64,000 bases of DNA. Source: Methanobacterium alkalithermotolerans (lineage in GTDB: Archaea; Methanobacteriota; Methanobacteria; Methanobacteriales; Methanobacteriaceae). Location: positions 62,001-126,000 of the forward strand of contig NZ_CP058560.1 of the NCBI RefSeq assembly GCF_018141185.1, read 5' to 3'. The position numbers and the translations under genes are program-made. Below, piece after piece: positions 54,899 to 64,000 of this stretch. The notes below the pieces were generated by a model. It ran no database searches, had not been told where the DNA came from, and saw only the letters and a program-made list of their open reading frames with translations. Position 1 is the first letter of the stretch. Each line of letters starts with the position of its first letter.

Positions 54899-55915
54899 AT
54901 GTCTATGTCTCCAATAAAGAAAATGGAAATTGATGATGATCCTGTTTTAGATTTATGGGAGGATTATATTTTTTTTGAGATAGTTGACAATTATTTTGAT
55001 ATATCTGGTCAAATACAAGATGATAGGCTTGGATATTTTGAAATAAATATGGAATTTTTCAATGAATTACTAAAGGATTGGAATAAAGGGATTTTTGCAG
55101 ATAAATTAACAAAAGATCAAAGTAAAAGGGTTGAAGACATTATAAATAGGATTTCTGAAATTTTTAAAGATGGCCCTTCTATTATTAATTATGGACCTCA
55201 AGTTGAAGTAACGGAATTAGAAGTTGTAAGATTTTATTATGAAACTAAAATAGAAAATCCGTCTAATTACTATCCTTATTTAAAAGAATTCAAATTGGGA
55301 GAAGTGGAATTATTGTTAGATGAATTAAAAGCAGAAATGATATTTTTGCGACTCGTTCCTTACTACGTAGCAATTCCCTTATTAAAAGAAATAATTCAAC
55401 AAAACATAGATAATATCGAAAGTCTATCAGAAATTGTTAAAAAAAGAACTGAGATAGATTCTGTCTTAAAAATGTTGTTAAACTTAATGGAAAAGCCTAA
55501 AAGAGAATTTAAATACCCAGCATATGGGCTTTCTTACATGATATTTAATTTTTTAGCGGAAAATAATTATCAGCCTTTATCTTCAAAAGCTTATTTCATT
55601 AAATACATGGAAATAGGGGATAATCTATTTGATGTAACGTATAATTGGCCCTTTGGTTTATATCGGGAATACTGTAATCGTGGGAATTTCCATGATATAG
55701 AATCACGTAAGACTCCTATTGAATATGGTATTTATACTTTTAATTATGAATGTTTTAAAAGTTTTTATAATGATTTTAATAATAATCCTAAACTTAAAAA
55801 AGAGTATGAATCTTATTTACCGGATTTTGAAAATGAAATGAAAGAAATAAACACATTAATCGAGAATGATGACATTTTAATTAAAAATAACCAAATGTTA
55901 TTCTATTTCGAATAA
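54899..55915 (+). CDS. Unknown acidic protein, paralogue of 56508-57512
   Basis: About 338 aa, acidic, mostly helical, without signal peptide or membrane segment. I recognise no family. The N-terminus KKMEIDDDPVLDLWEDYIFFEI closely matches the start of the gene at 56508, and the match continues along the length (LGYFEIN versus YGYFKIN, LVPYYVAIPLLKE versus LIPYYIHIPLLKE). I start at ATG 54899, eight bases after GGGATGG; upstream in-frame codons are less convincing. Lies in the defence island, but no defence motif is seen. Confidence 0.7.
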   Translation: MSMSPIKKMEIDDDPVLDLWEDYIFFEIVDNYFDISGQIQDDRLGYFEINMEFFNELLKDWNKGIFADKLTKDQSKRVEDIINRISEIFKDGPSIINYGPQVEVTELEVVRFYYETKIENPSNYYPYLKEFKLGEVELLLDELKAEMIFLRLVPYYVAIPLLKEIIQQNIDNIESLSEIVKKRTEIDSVLKMLLNLMEKPKREFKYPAYGLSYMIFNFLAENNYQPLSSKAYFIKYMEIGDNLFDVTYNWPFGLYREYCNRGNFHDIESRKTPIEYGIYTFNYECFKSFYNDFNNNPKLKKEYESYLPDFENEMKEINTLIENDDILIKNNQMLFYFE

Positions 55916-56082
55916 TTAGATAATTTTTTAATAATCTTGTAGTAAGATCATATCTAATTTAATCAAGTATTTTGGCTGTTAAAATGAAATAAATTTTAGA
56001 TAATGACGCTGGAATGGAGTTTAATGGTCGATGGGCTTTTAGGGTACGATTAATAGGAAGAAATATAAAAGAGGGATTAATA

Positions 56083-56373
56083 ATGGTAGAATACGATATA
56101 AACCCAATAGAAATAGAATGGAGTTTTTACACTGCTAAAACGAAATCAGGCGAAAAAATTATTTTTATGGTAAATGACTTTGATAAAGAGTTTATAATAG
56201 TCAGAGGAGATAAAAGCCAAGCAAAAGAGTTAGAAAAAGCGTTTTGGGAAGAAGTTAAATATAATGAGGAAGAAGACGGTACTAATTTTATGTACCCTGA
56301 TTATACTAATGTTATAGTTAGAAACACAGATGATAGTCCTTTCTGGGAGCAATACAATCCAGATTGGGAATAA
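56083..56373 (+). CDS. Small unknown protein between two paralogues
   Basis: About 96 aa, acidic (EYDINPIEIEWSFYTAKTKS then EEVKYNEEEDGTNF), beta-rich by appearance. No family recognised. GAGGGA lies before the ATG; an earlier in-frame ATG at 56014 lacks one. It lies between paralogous genes at 54899 and 56508 and could be their partner or immunity-type protein, but this is only position. Confidence 0.6.
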   Translation: MVEYDINPIEIEWSFYTAKTKSGEKIIFMVNDFDKEFIIVRGDKSQAKELEKAFWEEVKYNEEEDGTNFMYPDYTNVIVRNTDDSPFWEQYNPDWE

Positions 56374-56507
56374 TGGATGTTTTAAAAAAATATATCGACT
56401 TCAGTGTTATATCCAACAAACAAGGATTGCGACCTATTGAGGTTAAGTTTATATTTCAAAAAATAAATGGGTATTTATATTTTTATGTTTAAATAGAGGT
56501 TTTAGGT

Positions 56508-57512
56508 ATGCTAGATCATGAAGGTAATCCTATAATAAAAATGGAATTAGATAATCATCCTATTTTAGATTTATGGGAAGATTACAATTTTTTAGAAATT
56601 ATGGATAATTATTTTGATATTGAAGACCAGATAAAAAGTCCCAGCTATGGATACTTTAAAATTAACAAATCAAGTTTTAAAAAATTAAAAAAGGATTGGG
56701 AAAAGGGTAAATACGATGATAAGTTAACTTCTACTGAGAAGGAAAGGTTTTCCAGTATTATTCATGAAATTTCAGGAATATATAAAAAAAACGGATTTAG
56801 TAAAACTAATTTCAATGCTGGATATTTTGAAAAATCAGGTACCTTAATGTTCTATTATGAAATTAGTTCTGATAAATCTTCAATTATTGATTATGCCTTT
56901 ATTAAGGAATTTGATTTAAAAAATAAACATAGTTTGTCCTTAAAAGATTTGGATTCTTTTAGCAAACGTGAAGGTAGACTAATTCCATATTATATCCATA
57001 TCCCTTTATTAAAAGAATTAGTTGCTAAAAAGATAGATAATATTGAGGATTTTTCCAAAATTGTTCAAAAAAGCCCGGGCATAAATAGTATATATCAGCC
57101 TTCTTTTTGGAAACCCGACAAAGAAGTAATGATGATATATTTTTCATACACAGTTTTCCATTCCTTGGAGGAGAGCAACTATATTCCCCAGTCACCTAAA
57201 GCATACTTTATTAATCATCTAGAGATAATGGATGATGAGGTTGATCTTTTTAGTCCTATTTCCGCCGTATATGATAATAATTCCATATACTGTGAAAAGA
57301 AATATCCTCCCCGGCCAGAGTATGGTTTTGAAGCCATTGATTTAGGTTGTTTTAAAAAATTCTACAATGCTTTAAAAAATAATCCGGAACTAAAAAATAG
57401 ATACGAATCGGAGTATAGGAATGGATTTTGTGATAATATTGAGAAAATAAATATCCTAGTTGAAAACAAGCAGATCCTTATTAAAAATAATAAGATCTTA
57501 TTTTATTTTTAA
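56508..57512 (+). CDS. Unknown acidic protein, paralogue of 54899-55915
   Basis: 334 aa. It shares KMELDNHPILDLWEDYNFLEI, the central YYIHIPLLKELVAKKIDNIEDF and the C-terminal NKQILIKNNKILFYF (in the other copy NDDILIKNNQMLFYF) with the gene at 54899; a tandem duplication including upstream DNA is likely. No recognisable domain. GAGGTTTTAGGT precedes the ATG at 56508. Confidence 0.72.
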   Translation: MLDHEGNPIIKMELDNHPILDLWEDYNFLEIMDNYFDIEDQIKSPSYGYFKINKSSFKKLKKDWEKGKYDDKLTSTEKERFSSIIHEISGIYKKNGFSKTNFNAGYFEKSGTLMFYYEISSDKSSIIDYAFIKEFDLKNKHSLSLKDLDSFSKREGRLIPYYIHIPLLKELVAKKIDNIEDFSKIVQKSPGINSIYQPSFWKPDKEVMMIYFSYTVFHSLEESNYIPQSPKAYFINHLEIMDDEVDLFSPISAVYDNNSIYCEKKYPPRPEYGFEAIDLGCFKKFYNALKNNPELKNRYESEYRNGFCDNIEKINILVENKQILIKNNKILFYF

Positions 57513-57783
57513 ATAAGATCCACTACATTTTTACAATTATGCCTAATTTTTTTTTTAAATTAATTACAATCTTTTGTTTAGTACAATTCTCTAGTTTATT
57601 TATAATGGGATGTTCTTGCAGGAGCTGCTAGATAGTCCTTACTGTGGCTTATTTCCTTTTTATAGGTTTTAAAAATCAATAATTTATTTAATAATATAAA
57701 TTAAGTAAAAAAATACCTATATTGCTGTCTTTATTGAGGTATAAAAAATTATAAAAAAAATAATGTATTATTAGGAAATCAAA

Positions 57784-58161
57784 TTAAATACAAAATTCAT
57801 AGTTATCTAAATCATTAGTAATCATTTTTTCAAGGTTATTCCTCTTCATTCGATTTTTACAATTTATTTTAATTTGAAAAAAATTCTCATTGCTATCTTT
57901 GAATATTAAATCTGAAAAATAGGTCTTAGAATTTTTATCGAATCCATTAACTTTACTAATATAAAAACTATTTTTATTATGAATGATGTTTCCAGAAAGT
58001 TTTTTCGTAGAAACTGATTGATAATTCTTTACTAAATTATTTAATATACTTTCCTCGTTATTTTGCTTATCAATATCCAGATTTGGTATTATTTCTAATC
58101 TAAAATCATCAGAATTAAAAATTAATTCCCCTTTAAAAGAATCCAAAATAAATTTTTCCAT
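57784..58161 (-). CDS. Unknown protein downstream of the TPR gene
   Basis: 125 aa, no recognised family. It is beta-rich at the start (FKGELIFNSDDFRLEIIPNL) with a basic C-terminus. It lies 35 bases after the TPR gene on the same strand. The frame is open upstream of the ATG (LEIIGPELEKVSK) but lacks a canonical start there, so the N-terminus is uncertain. The ATG has only a weak ribosome binding site (AAGTAAG). Confidence 0.5.
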   Translation of the reverse strand: MEKFILDSFKGELIFNSDDFRLEIIPNLDIDKQNNEESILNNLVKNYQSVSTKKLSGNIIHNKNSFYISKVNGFDKNSKTYFSDLIFKDSNENFFQIKINCKNRMKRNNLEKMITNDLDNYEFCI

Positions 58162-58196
58162 CTTACTTACTTTTTCTAATTCTGGCCCAATAATCT

Positions 58197-60276
58197 CTAG
58201 ACATATATAATACCTCCCTTTTTGAATTTGATTAGAACATGATGTGCTTTAGAAATACTGCCATAACTATAGATCCGTTGATAATTATTTCCTAACGTAT
58301 CTTGTAGTATTTTTCCTTTGATATTTTCCCTTTTCAAAAGCTTATATGAATCCATTGTAACTTTAAGGTCAATATCATCTGATGAATCTTCATTATCATT
58401 TTGGCTCTCTTCAATTATATTATTTATATGCAAATCATTATTTATCAAAAAAATTACACCATATGGTAAAAGTCCCATCTTTATTCCAAATTTTTCATTA
58501 AATGGAGGCATATTATCTTTATTTATTGATTCATCAATTTCTTTTGGCTCTATTTTTAATTCGAAGCTTTTTTCACTTTTATTTACTTCAAGTTGCTCCT
58601 TAATCTTATTTTTCATAGATAATACTGAAGACTTATCATTATCATCTAAATTCAATTTTAAAGCCTTATCAAAAAATTCAACTGCTTCTTGGTCTTTTCC
58701 TAGCCGCGAAAGTGAAACTCCTTTATTTATTATTGCTCCAATACATAGATTGTTATATTTTAAGGTTTCCTCAAAGCATTCTAAAGCTTCCTCATACTCC
58801 TGCGTCATTGCATATAAATTTCCTTTATTTAACCAAGCCATATACTCTTCTGGATTAATTTCTAATACTTTATCATAGCATTCTAAAGCTTCCTCATATT
58901 TCCCGAGGCCATTGAGAATATTTCCTTTATTGGAAAAAATCATTATTATATCATTTTCATCAAGTCCTAAAGATAATGCCCTATCATAACATTCAAATGC
59001 TTCTTCATTTTTTTCCATTTTTGCAAGAGCAGAGCCTTTATTTAACCAAGCATCTGCATTATTTTCATCATATTTTAAAGTATTATTATAGCATTTAATT
59101 GATTCATCAAGCCTATTCAATAAATTCAATGCATTTCCTTTGATTAACCATGCACTATGATTTTCAGGATCTCTTTTTAACTCTTCATTGGCATGTTTCA
59201 TAGACTCTTCTAACTTTCCCAATTCGATAAGTGCCATACCTTTATGAATATTAACCATGGGATAATCTGGATCTGAATTTAAGACTTTATCAAAATATTT
59301 TATAGCTCCTTTAGGATTTCCTAGATTAATTAGAGCTATTCCTTTATTATCCAATGCTCTAGTATGATCTGGTTCACTCTGCAATACCTGATCATAACAT
59401 CCTATTGCTTTTTCAAAGATTCCCATATCTGCAAGTGACATTCCCTTGTTTAAAATGGCATCAAAATTATTAGGTTCTATCTTTAAGACTTTATCATAAT
59501 ATTTTATAGATTCTGCATAGTTACCCATATTAACTAAAGCCTCTGCATTATCTAATAGCATATCAACTGTTTCAAATTCTAATTTAAAATTTTTAAATTC
59601 AGAAGTTCCTTTTTGTGAAAGTATGTATTCTTTTAGTTTCAATAAATGATCGTTATCGGGATCTATTGCTAAACTTCATCAATGCATTGAATAGCTTCTT
59701 TGAGTTTACCCATAGTTGTAAGGATGCCTGCTTTATTGTATAATGCTTCTGCATTATTTAAATCTAATAAAATAGATCTATTATAAAATTCAATTGATTC
59801 ATCTAGTTTTCCTATTTCTGCAAGAATAGTCGCTTTATTGTTCAAGGCCCCAATATGATCCGGATTTATATTTAATAGTTCATCATAGCATTTTAGTGAT
59901 TCCTTGAATTGTTGAGAAAATAGTAATTCATTAGCTTTATTAAACAATGCAGGGGTATTATTCGGTTCTATTTTAGTGATTCATCAAAACATTTAATAGC
60001 ATCTTTTTTATTCCCTAATTGAGCAAATATATTACCTTTATTAAACCAAATTCCAAAATTGGAAGGATTTATCTCCAGGGCCTTATCAAAACAATCAATG
60101 GCTTCTTGATGTTTACCTAAATACGATAAAGCCACTCCTTTACTATTTAAAGCATCTGAATATTCATCATCAATTTTTAAGGCAGCATCAAAAGATCTTA
60201 TGGCATCTTCAAATTTATTCTGATTTAAAAATTCTACCCCTTTTTCAAATAGCTTTTTTGCTTTTTCATTAACCAA
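58197..60276 (-). pseudogene. TPR-repeat protein gene split by two frameshifts
   Basis: Three open frames (60276-59968, 59947-59669, 59642-58197) join into one protein of about 693 aa if single bases are restored at two homopolymers: near 59970, where DESLK runs on as IEPNNTPALFNKAN, and near 59665, where CIDEV runs on as AIDPDNDHLL. The joined product is about 15-16 TPR units of 34 residues (for example IKYYDKVLKIEPNNFDAILNKG) plus a C-terminal domain of about 130 residues without repeats. Start is TTG 60276 after GGTGA. TPRs bind proteins. Either a genuine pseudogene or homopolymer errors in the sequence; the reading frames are otherwise intact, which favours recent damage or error. Confidence 0.85.
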
Positions 60277-60490
60277 TATTTCACCACCCCTGATTCTAAA
60301 AATAAATTTTGAACAATAATTTTTGTATCAAACCAATCTTATCGCTAAATTAAATTTAGGTATAATCTTAAATAGTTTACTAATAATCAAATTAATAAAT
60401 GTTCCTATTAAATTCTAATCAAAAAAGATATATTTATAATAATAAATGTAAGTGTATAGACTTTTTATATATAAAATAGGAGTCGGGCAA

Positions 60491-63400
60491 TTGGATATAA
60501 AAGCAAATCAATACACTAAATTCACAGATATTTTGGCCTATGATGTTTTAGAGAAATTAAAAGGCAAGCATGATAAATTTGATAGATTTGAAAGCTTTGA
60601 TAAGCCATCTAAAACATTTATTTTAGGAACACTTGCAGATAAATCAAAAGATGATGAAATAACCTTAAAACGAAAAAAAACAAGTGTAAAAAATAGTAGT
60701 TTATCTGTAAAGTTTTTATTAGAACAATTTAAAGATCCTATAACTGTAATTCCCAGTTTATCAGTGTATTATCGTGTTTATCCCACTTTTGAAGAGCAGA
60801 TAAATTTTATTAAATCGAAAAATTTGGAAGATGATAAAACTGTTCCCTTGGCCCGCATATGGAAAAGAAAAGATCTTAAATTCAATCCTATTTCCTTAAA
60901 AATTGATGATTTAGACCATTATCTTGATTTTGAGGTTGTCATTGGAGACATACGTCTTGAAGAAGATTTATATTTATCTGGAACTGAAATTCCTATATCT
61001 TCCCTGGAAAATGATTCCACTTTTTATTCCCACATTGATTCTCTAAAAAATAAAAAAATAATTCCCAACTTTAAATGGGAATGCAGATTGTATTTAGAGA
61101 AAGATAAATTATTACACCATCAGGAAGAACTTCTGCTAGTTGAATTAGGAATGGTAAATGAAACAGAAGAAAATAATAGATATGAAACATTTTTATTTGA
61201 TTGTCAAATGGAAATAGAATTAAATAAAAATGAAATAAAGCCTTTTATATATAATTATAATTATGAAAATTATCTTAAATCCTACGAAAGTCACCTTAGA
61301 TGCTTAAATTGTCATGCGAATTATAATCCTAGTGAAAATAGGATAACTACTCAAAGTTATGCTAAATTTAATCAAATAAAGGTTTCCCCCAGAAATTCTA
61401 TTAAAGATTTAAAATTTGACTTCAAATCATTGATGCAGGATTCAGGCTTAGAAAAACTTCAAAAACTCCAGGATCTTATGGAAAATCATTATGAAGATTG
61501 CCTTGGATCAAATTATGATTTAGAGTACTTGAATTCTTTAGATAATTTTAAAAATATGCAAGAAAGATTCAAAAATGGATTAGAAATTTTAAAATCTGAA
61601 AAAAATATATTTAAAGCTTTTAAATTTATGAATAAATCTTTTCTTAAAAATTCTAAGGGTTATGATTCTTGGAGAATTTTCCAGATAGTATTCATTGTTT
61701 GTGTGATTCCGGAAATTGTCGAAAAGAATGCTCAAAGAGATGTTTGCGATTTACTTCATGTAATGACAGGTGGTGGTAAGTCCGAAGCTTATTTTGGTAT
61801 TGTGCTTTTTTCAGCATTTTATGATAGATTATCTGGAAAAGAATTTGGAGTAACTGCGCTTACCAAGTTCCCCTTAAGAATGCTTTCCATTCAGCAGTTA
61901 CAAAGAATTGCTAACTTGTTCATGTGGGCTGAAGAAATAAGAAAAGAAGAAGAATTAGGTGGCGAACCTTTTTCTATAGCATATTTTGTTGGCCAAAGTA
62001 AAGAATTCCCCCGATTTAATAACGATATCATCAAAAAGATCTTGAAAGCTAAAACTAAAAATAAGAAAATTGATGGTAGAATAATAGATTCCTGTCCCAT
62101 TTGTCAGGGAAACGTATTTTTAGAAGTAGATCCTCAAAAACAGATTATATTACATCAATGTGATGAATGTAATCGGAATTTCAGATTATTTTTTACCGAC
62201 GATGAAATATATAGATTCATACCTACTTTCATTGTATGTACTGTTGATAAATTAGCAGGCATAGCATTGAACCGTCGTTTTAAGAATTTATTTGGCGGAA
62301 AAATTGATGAGTGCCCTAATGGTCATGGATTTATGCCTAGAAATGATAGTTGTGAATCTACCACTGATATTAAATGTGGAGAATTTGGAAAGCCTATCAA
62401 TGTTTCTTTTAATACCGGCCCTTCCCTTATAATCCAAGATGAAATGCACCTAATAAAAGAAGGATTTGGTACAATTGATTCTCATTTCGAATCTCTATTT
62501 GAATCAATGCAATATGAATTTACAGGTGAAAAATTCAAGAATATTGCCATGAGTGCCACAGTTACTGGTGCTAAAGATCAAATAGAACATCTCTATCACA
62601 AAAAAATACGTGTTTTTCCCTGTAGGCTTTTAGATAAAAATAACAATGATTTCTTTTTTGAAAATATTTTAGAGAATAATCAACCGGTACAACAACGGCA
62701 GATTATTGGATTAAAACCTAATCTAAGAGATAATAATTTTGCATTACTATTAACCTTAAATTATATTTCTGAATTCATTAAAAGAGTTGAAGATGATCTT
62801 ACTAAATTTGCAGATATGCATGATTTTAATCAAAATGAATTAGTTGAAATCTTAAAAAGTTATAAAAATATTTTAACTTATCATAATAAAAAATCAGATG
62901 TTCATCAGATGAATTTTTTCTTAGATGATTATGTAAACTCTAAAACAGAACTTTATCAAATTGAACCTTTAATTTTAACGGGAGATAATTCGTTAGACCA
63001 TATAAAAGAATCTATTAAGCATATTAATCATTTTTATGATGATATTACGAAAAAAGAGAAATTATTAGCAGTATTTGCTACTAGTATTGTTTCCCATGGA
63101 GTAGATATAGATAAATGGAATGTGATGATGTTTCAGGGTATGCCACGAAGTACCTCTGAATATATTCAAGCTTTAAGTCGTGTTGGTAGAAAATACCAAG
63201 GAATAATATTTTTATGGTTTTATCCTAATCGAACAAGAGACTTGAGCTTCTACCAGAATTTTAATGAATATCATAATATATTGGAACATAAAGTGGAAAA
63301 TGTTCCTCTATCTCGCTGGGCTAAGTTAGGATTTAAACAGACATTTACTTCTGTATTTAATGCTAGTATTCTTAATTATCTGTCTAATGTGTTGGAGAGA

Positions 63401-63739
63401 CCTATTTATAGTATACCTGCTGCTGTTGAAGTATTTTCTGATCCGAAAAATGTGGATATCTTAATAGAATTTATTAAGAAAGCGTATATTTCTAATTCTA
63501 AGATGCTAGGGTCTGAATTTTTTGATGATGAAATTGAAAAAGAAGCATTAGAACGAATAAAATACTTAGAAGGTTATGGGGGACCAGCAACTTCCTTTTT
63601 CCCTAATGCTCTTAAAGATAACGATAATAAATATTATAAAACCCAGTTTGGGATGAGGGGTATTCAAGATGAGATACTATTATCTCCAAATTACTATGAC
63701 TTTGGCTTTTTGGCCAGAAAGAGGGATTTGAATGAATGA
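60491..63739 (+). CDS. DISARM DrmA-like DEAD/DEAH-box helicase
   Basis: About 1082 aa. Walker A DLLHVMTGGGKSEAYFG (about 425), then a zinc ribbon (CPICQGNV, CDECNRN), the DEAH-like IIQDEMHLIKEG (about 650), ATVTGA, and motifs V/VI FATSIVSHGVDIDKWNVMMFQG and QALSRVGRKYQG. The ending FGMRGIQDEI is typical of DrmA/YprA-type helicases. A 400-residue N-terminal region with CLNCHANYN (about 270) is less clear. I start at TTG 60491 with GGAG eight bases before; the GTG at 60452 has no binding site. DrmA proteins work with DUF1998 proteins (DrmB) and a methylase; the next gene overlaps by eight bases. Confidence 0.85.
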   Translation: MDIKANQYTKFTDILAYDVLEKLKGKHDKFDRFESFDKPSKTFILGTLADKSKDDEITLKRKKTSVKNSSLSVKFLLEQFKDPITVIPSLSVYYRVYPTFEEQINFIKSKNLEDDKTVPLARIWKRKDLKFNPISLKIDDLDHYLDFEVVIGDIRLEEDLYLSGTEIPISSLENDSTFYSHIDSLKNKKIIPNFKWECRLYLEKDKLLHHQEELLLVELGMVNETEENNRYETFLFDCQMEIELNKNEIKPFIYNYNYENYLKSYESHLRCLNCHANYNPSENRITTQSYAKFNQIKVSPRNSIKDLKFDFKSLMQDSGLEKLQKLQDLMENHYEDCLGSNYDLEYLNSLDNFKNMQERFKNGLEILKSEKNIFKAFKFMNKSFLKNSKGYDSWRIFQIVFIVCVIPEIVEKNAQRDVCDLLHVMTGGGKSEAYFGIVLFSAFYDRLSGKEFGVTALTKFPLRMLSIQQLQRIANLFMWAEEIRKEEELGGEPFSIAYFVGQSKEFPRFNNDIIKKILKAKTKNKKIDGRIIDSCPICQGNVFLEVDPQKQIILHQCDECNRNFRLFFTDDEIYRFIPTFIVCTVDKLAGIALNRRFKNLFGGKIDECPNGHGFMPRNDSCESTTDIKCGEFGKPINVSFNTGPSLIIQDEMHLIKEGFGTIDSHFESLFESMQYEFTGEKFKNIAMSATVTGAKDQIEHLYHKKIRVFPCRLLDKNNNDFFFENILENNQPVQQRQIIGLKPNLRDNNFALLLTLNYISEFIKRVEDDLTKFADMHDFNQNELVEILKSYKNILTYHNKKSDVHQMNFFLDDYVNSKTELYQIEPLILTGDNSLDHIKESIKHINHFYDDITKKEKLLAVFATSIVSHGVDIDKWNVMMFQGMPRSTSEYIQALSRVGRKYQGIIFLWFYPNRTRDLSFYQNFNEYHNILEHKVENVPLSRWAKLGFKQTFTSVFNASILNYLSNVLERPIYSIPAAVEVFSDPKNVDILIEFIKKAYISNSKMLGSEFFDDEIEKEALERIKYLEGYGGPATSFFPNALKDNDNKYYKTQFGMRGIQDEILLSPNYYDFGFLARKRDLNE

Positions 63740-64000
63740 ACAAAAAATTAACTTTCCAGTTTACAGTGCTCTATTTCATGTGGTAGATAACCTAATTTTT
63801 ACGCGGGGAAAATTTTCTTATAAAATAGATAGAATCATGGGAGATAATAATGATATTAATCTAGAAATAAGAAATGAAGAAAGATTAAAAAACAAACTCT
63901 TTAAAGAAATCCTAAAAAATTATAATTCTCGTATAGATCATTATAAACTTCTCTTGAATAAGTTATCCCCGGCGGATATCACCAAATTTGAGATTATTAA
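63732..64000 (+). CDS. Partner gene of the DrmA-like helicase, truncated by window end
   Basis: Ninety codons are visible, starting at an ATG that overlaps the helicase stop by eight bases. The sequence (NFPVYSALFHVVDNLIF, then KFSYKIDRIMGDNNDINLEI) does not resemble the usual DrmB N-terminus and I cannot assign it. Overlap implies co-translation with the helicase. Confidence 0.7.
   Translation, partial: MNEQKINFPVYSALFHVVDNLIFTRGKFSYKIDRIMGDNNDINLEIRNEERLKNKLFKEILKNYNSRIDHYKLLLNKLSPADITKFEII

Noticed and set aside
31129..64000. A complete canonical DISARM or BREX system
   Set aside because: DUF1998 (DrmB) and phospholipase-D (DrmC) genes, and PglZ, BrxL and BrxC-type genes, are not seen in the window. 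Only DrmA-like and DrmD-like helicases and a methylase are.

Overview
The window looks like the chromosome of a methanogenic archaeon of the order Methanobacteriales, most likely a Methanobacterium. Four things point there. Genes are AT-rich, with GGTGA or GGAG ribosome binding sites and many TTG or GTG starts. A secreted beta-helix surface protein ends in pseudomurein-binding repeats. A class III (archaellin/pilin-type) signal peptide protein is present. Archaeal housekeeping genes such as HMG-CoA reductase for isoprenoid lipids, DUF116 and a type I dehydroquinase sit close together. No rRNA, tRNA, CRISPR array, integrase or transposase was seen.

Left part (1-25 kb), mostly ordinary genome: a truncated magnesium-chelatase-type AAA+ gene; a small zinc-ribbon protein, an unrecognised protein and a HEAT-repeat protein; DUF116; a TatD-like hydrolase; a Ku plus ATP-dependent DNA ligase operon (non-homologous end joining); HMG-CoA reductase with a CCC1/VIT1-like membrane protein; succinyl-CoA synthetase alpha; the surface protein behind a structured leader; aroD; an S26-type signal peptidase; a K+ channel; a lone response regulator; a stand-alone CARF-HTH regulator; an ADP-ribosylglycohydrolase fused to an N-terminal DUF6508-like domain; an RNase J-like beta-CASP protein; and a pilin-like protein. 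Between 21.9 and 24.7 kb a duplicated gene pair has decayed reciprocally around a two-gene DUF4405-like membrane operon.

Middle (25-31 kb): a PepSY-type membrane protein, a SWIM/SNF2 helicase, a Cache-domain pseudogene, and an HTH-MNT/HEPN toxin-antitoxin pair behind two similar palindromes.

Right part (31-64 kb) is a defence island. First comes a four-gene unit on the minus strand: McrB-type ATPase, DUF2357/McrC-like nuclease, UvrD-type helicase and Cas4/AddB-like nuclease. A small plus-strand group follows (unknown protein, DUF6884-like, DUF5655 nuclease-like). Then a tight seven-gene minus-strand operon: DUF499 ATPase, small unknown, DUF1156 DNA methylase, SNF2 helicase with DUF3883 and a HEPN-like tail, DUF365 (PUA/ASCH-like), DUF1802, and a nuclease-like protein. 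A diverging paralogue of that last protein lies on the other side of the operon, behind an inverted repeat. Beyond are unknown paralogues, a decayed ribbon-helix-helix gene, a TPR gene split by two frameshifts, and a DISARM DrmA-like helicase whose partner gene runs off the window.

The DUF499-DUF1156-SNF2 operon extended by DUF365, DUF1802 and the nuclease-like protein, with a DrmA-like helicase nearby, is the strongest candidate for an undescribed or barely described system. I infer a modification-linked anti-phage system: methylase marks self DNA, helicases and ATPases act on non-self DNA, and nuclease/HEPN domains are effectors. Nothing in the sequence proves that these genes act together.
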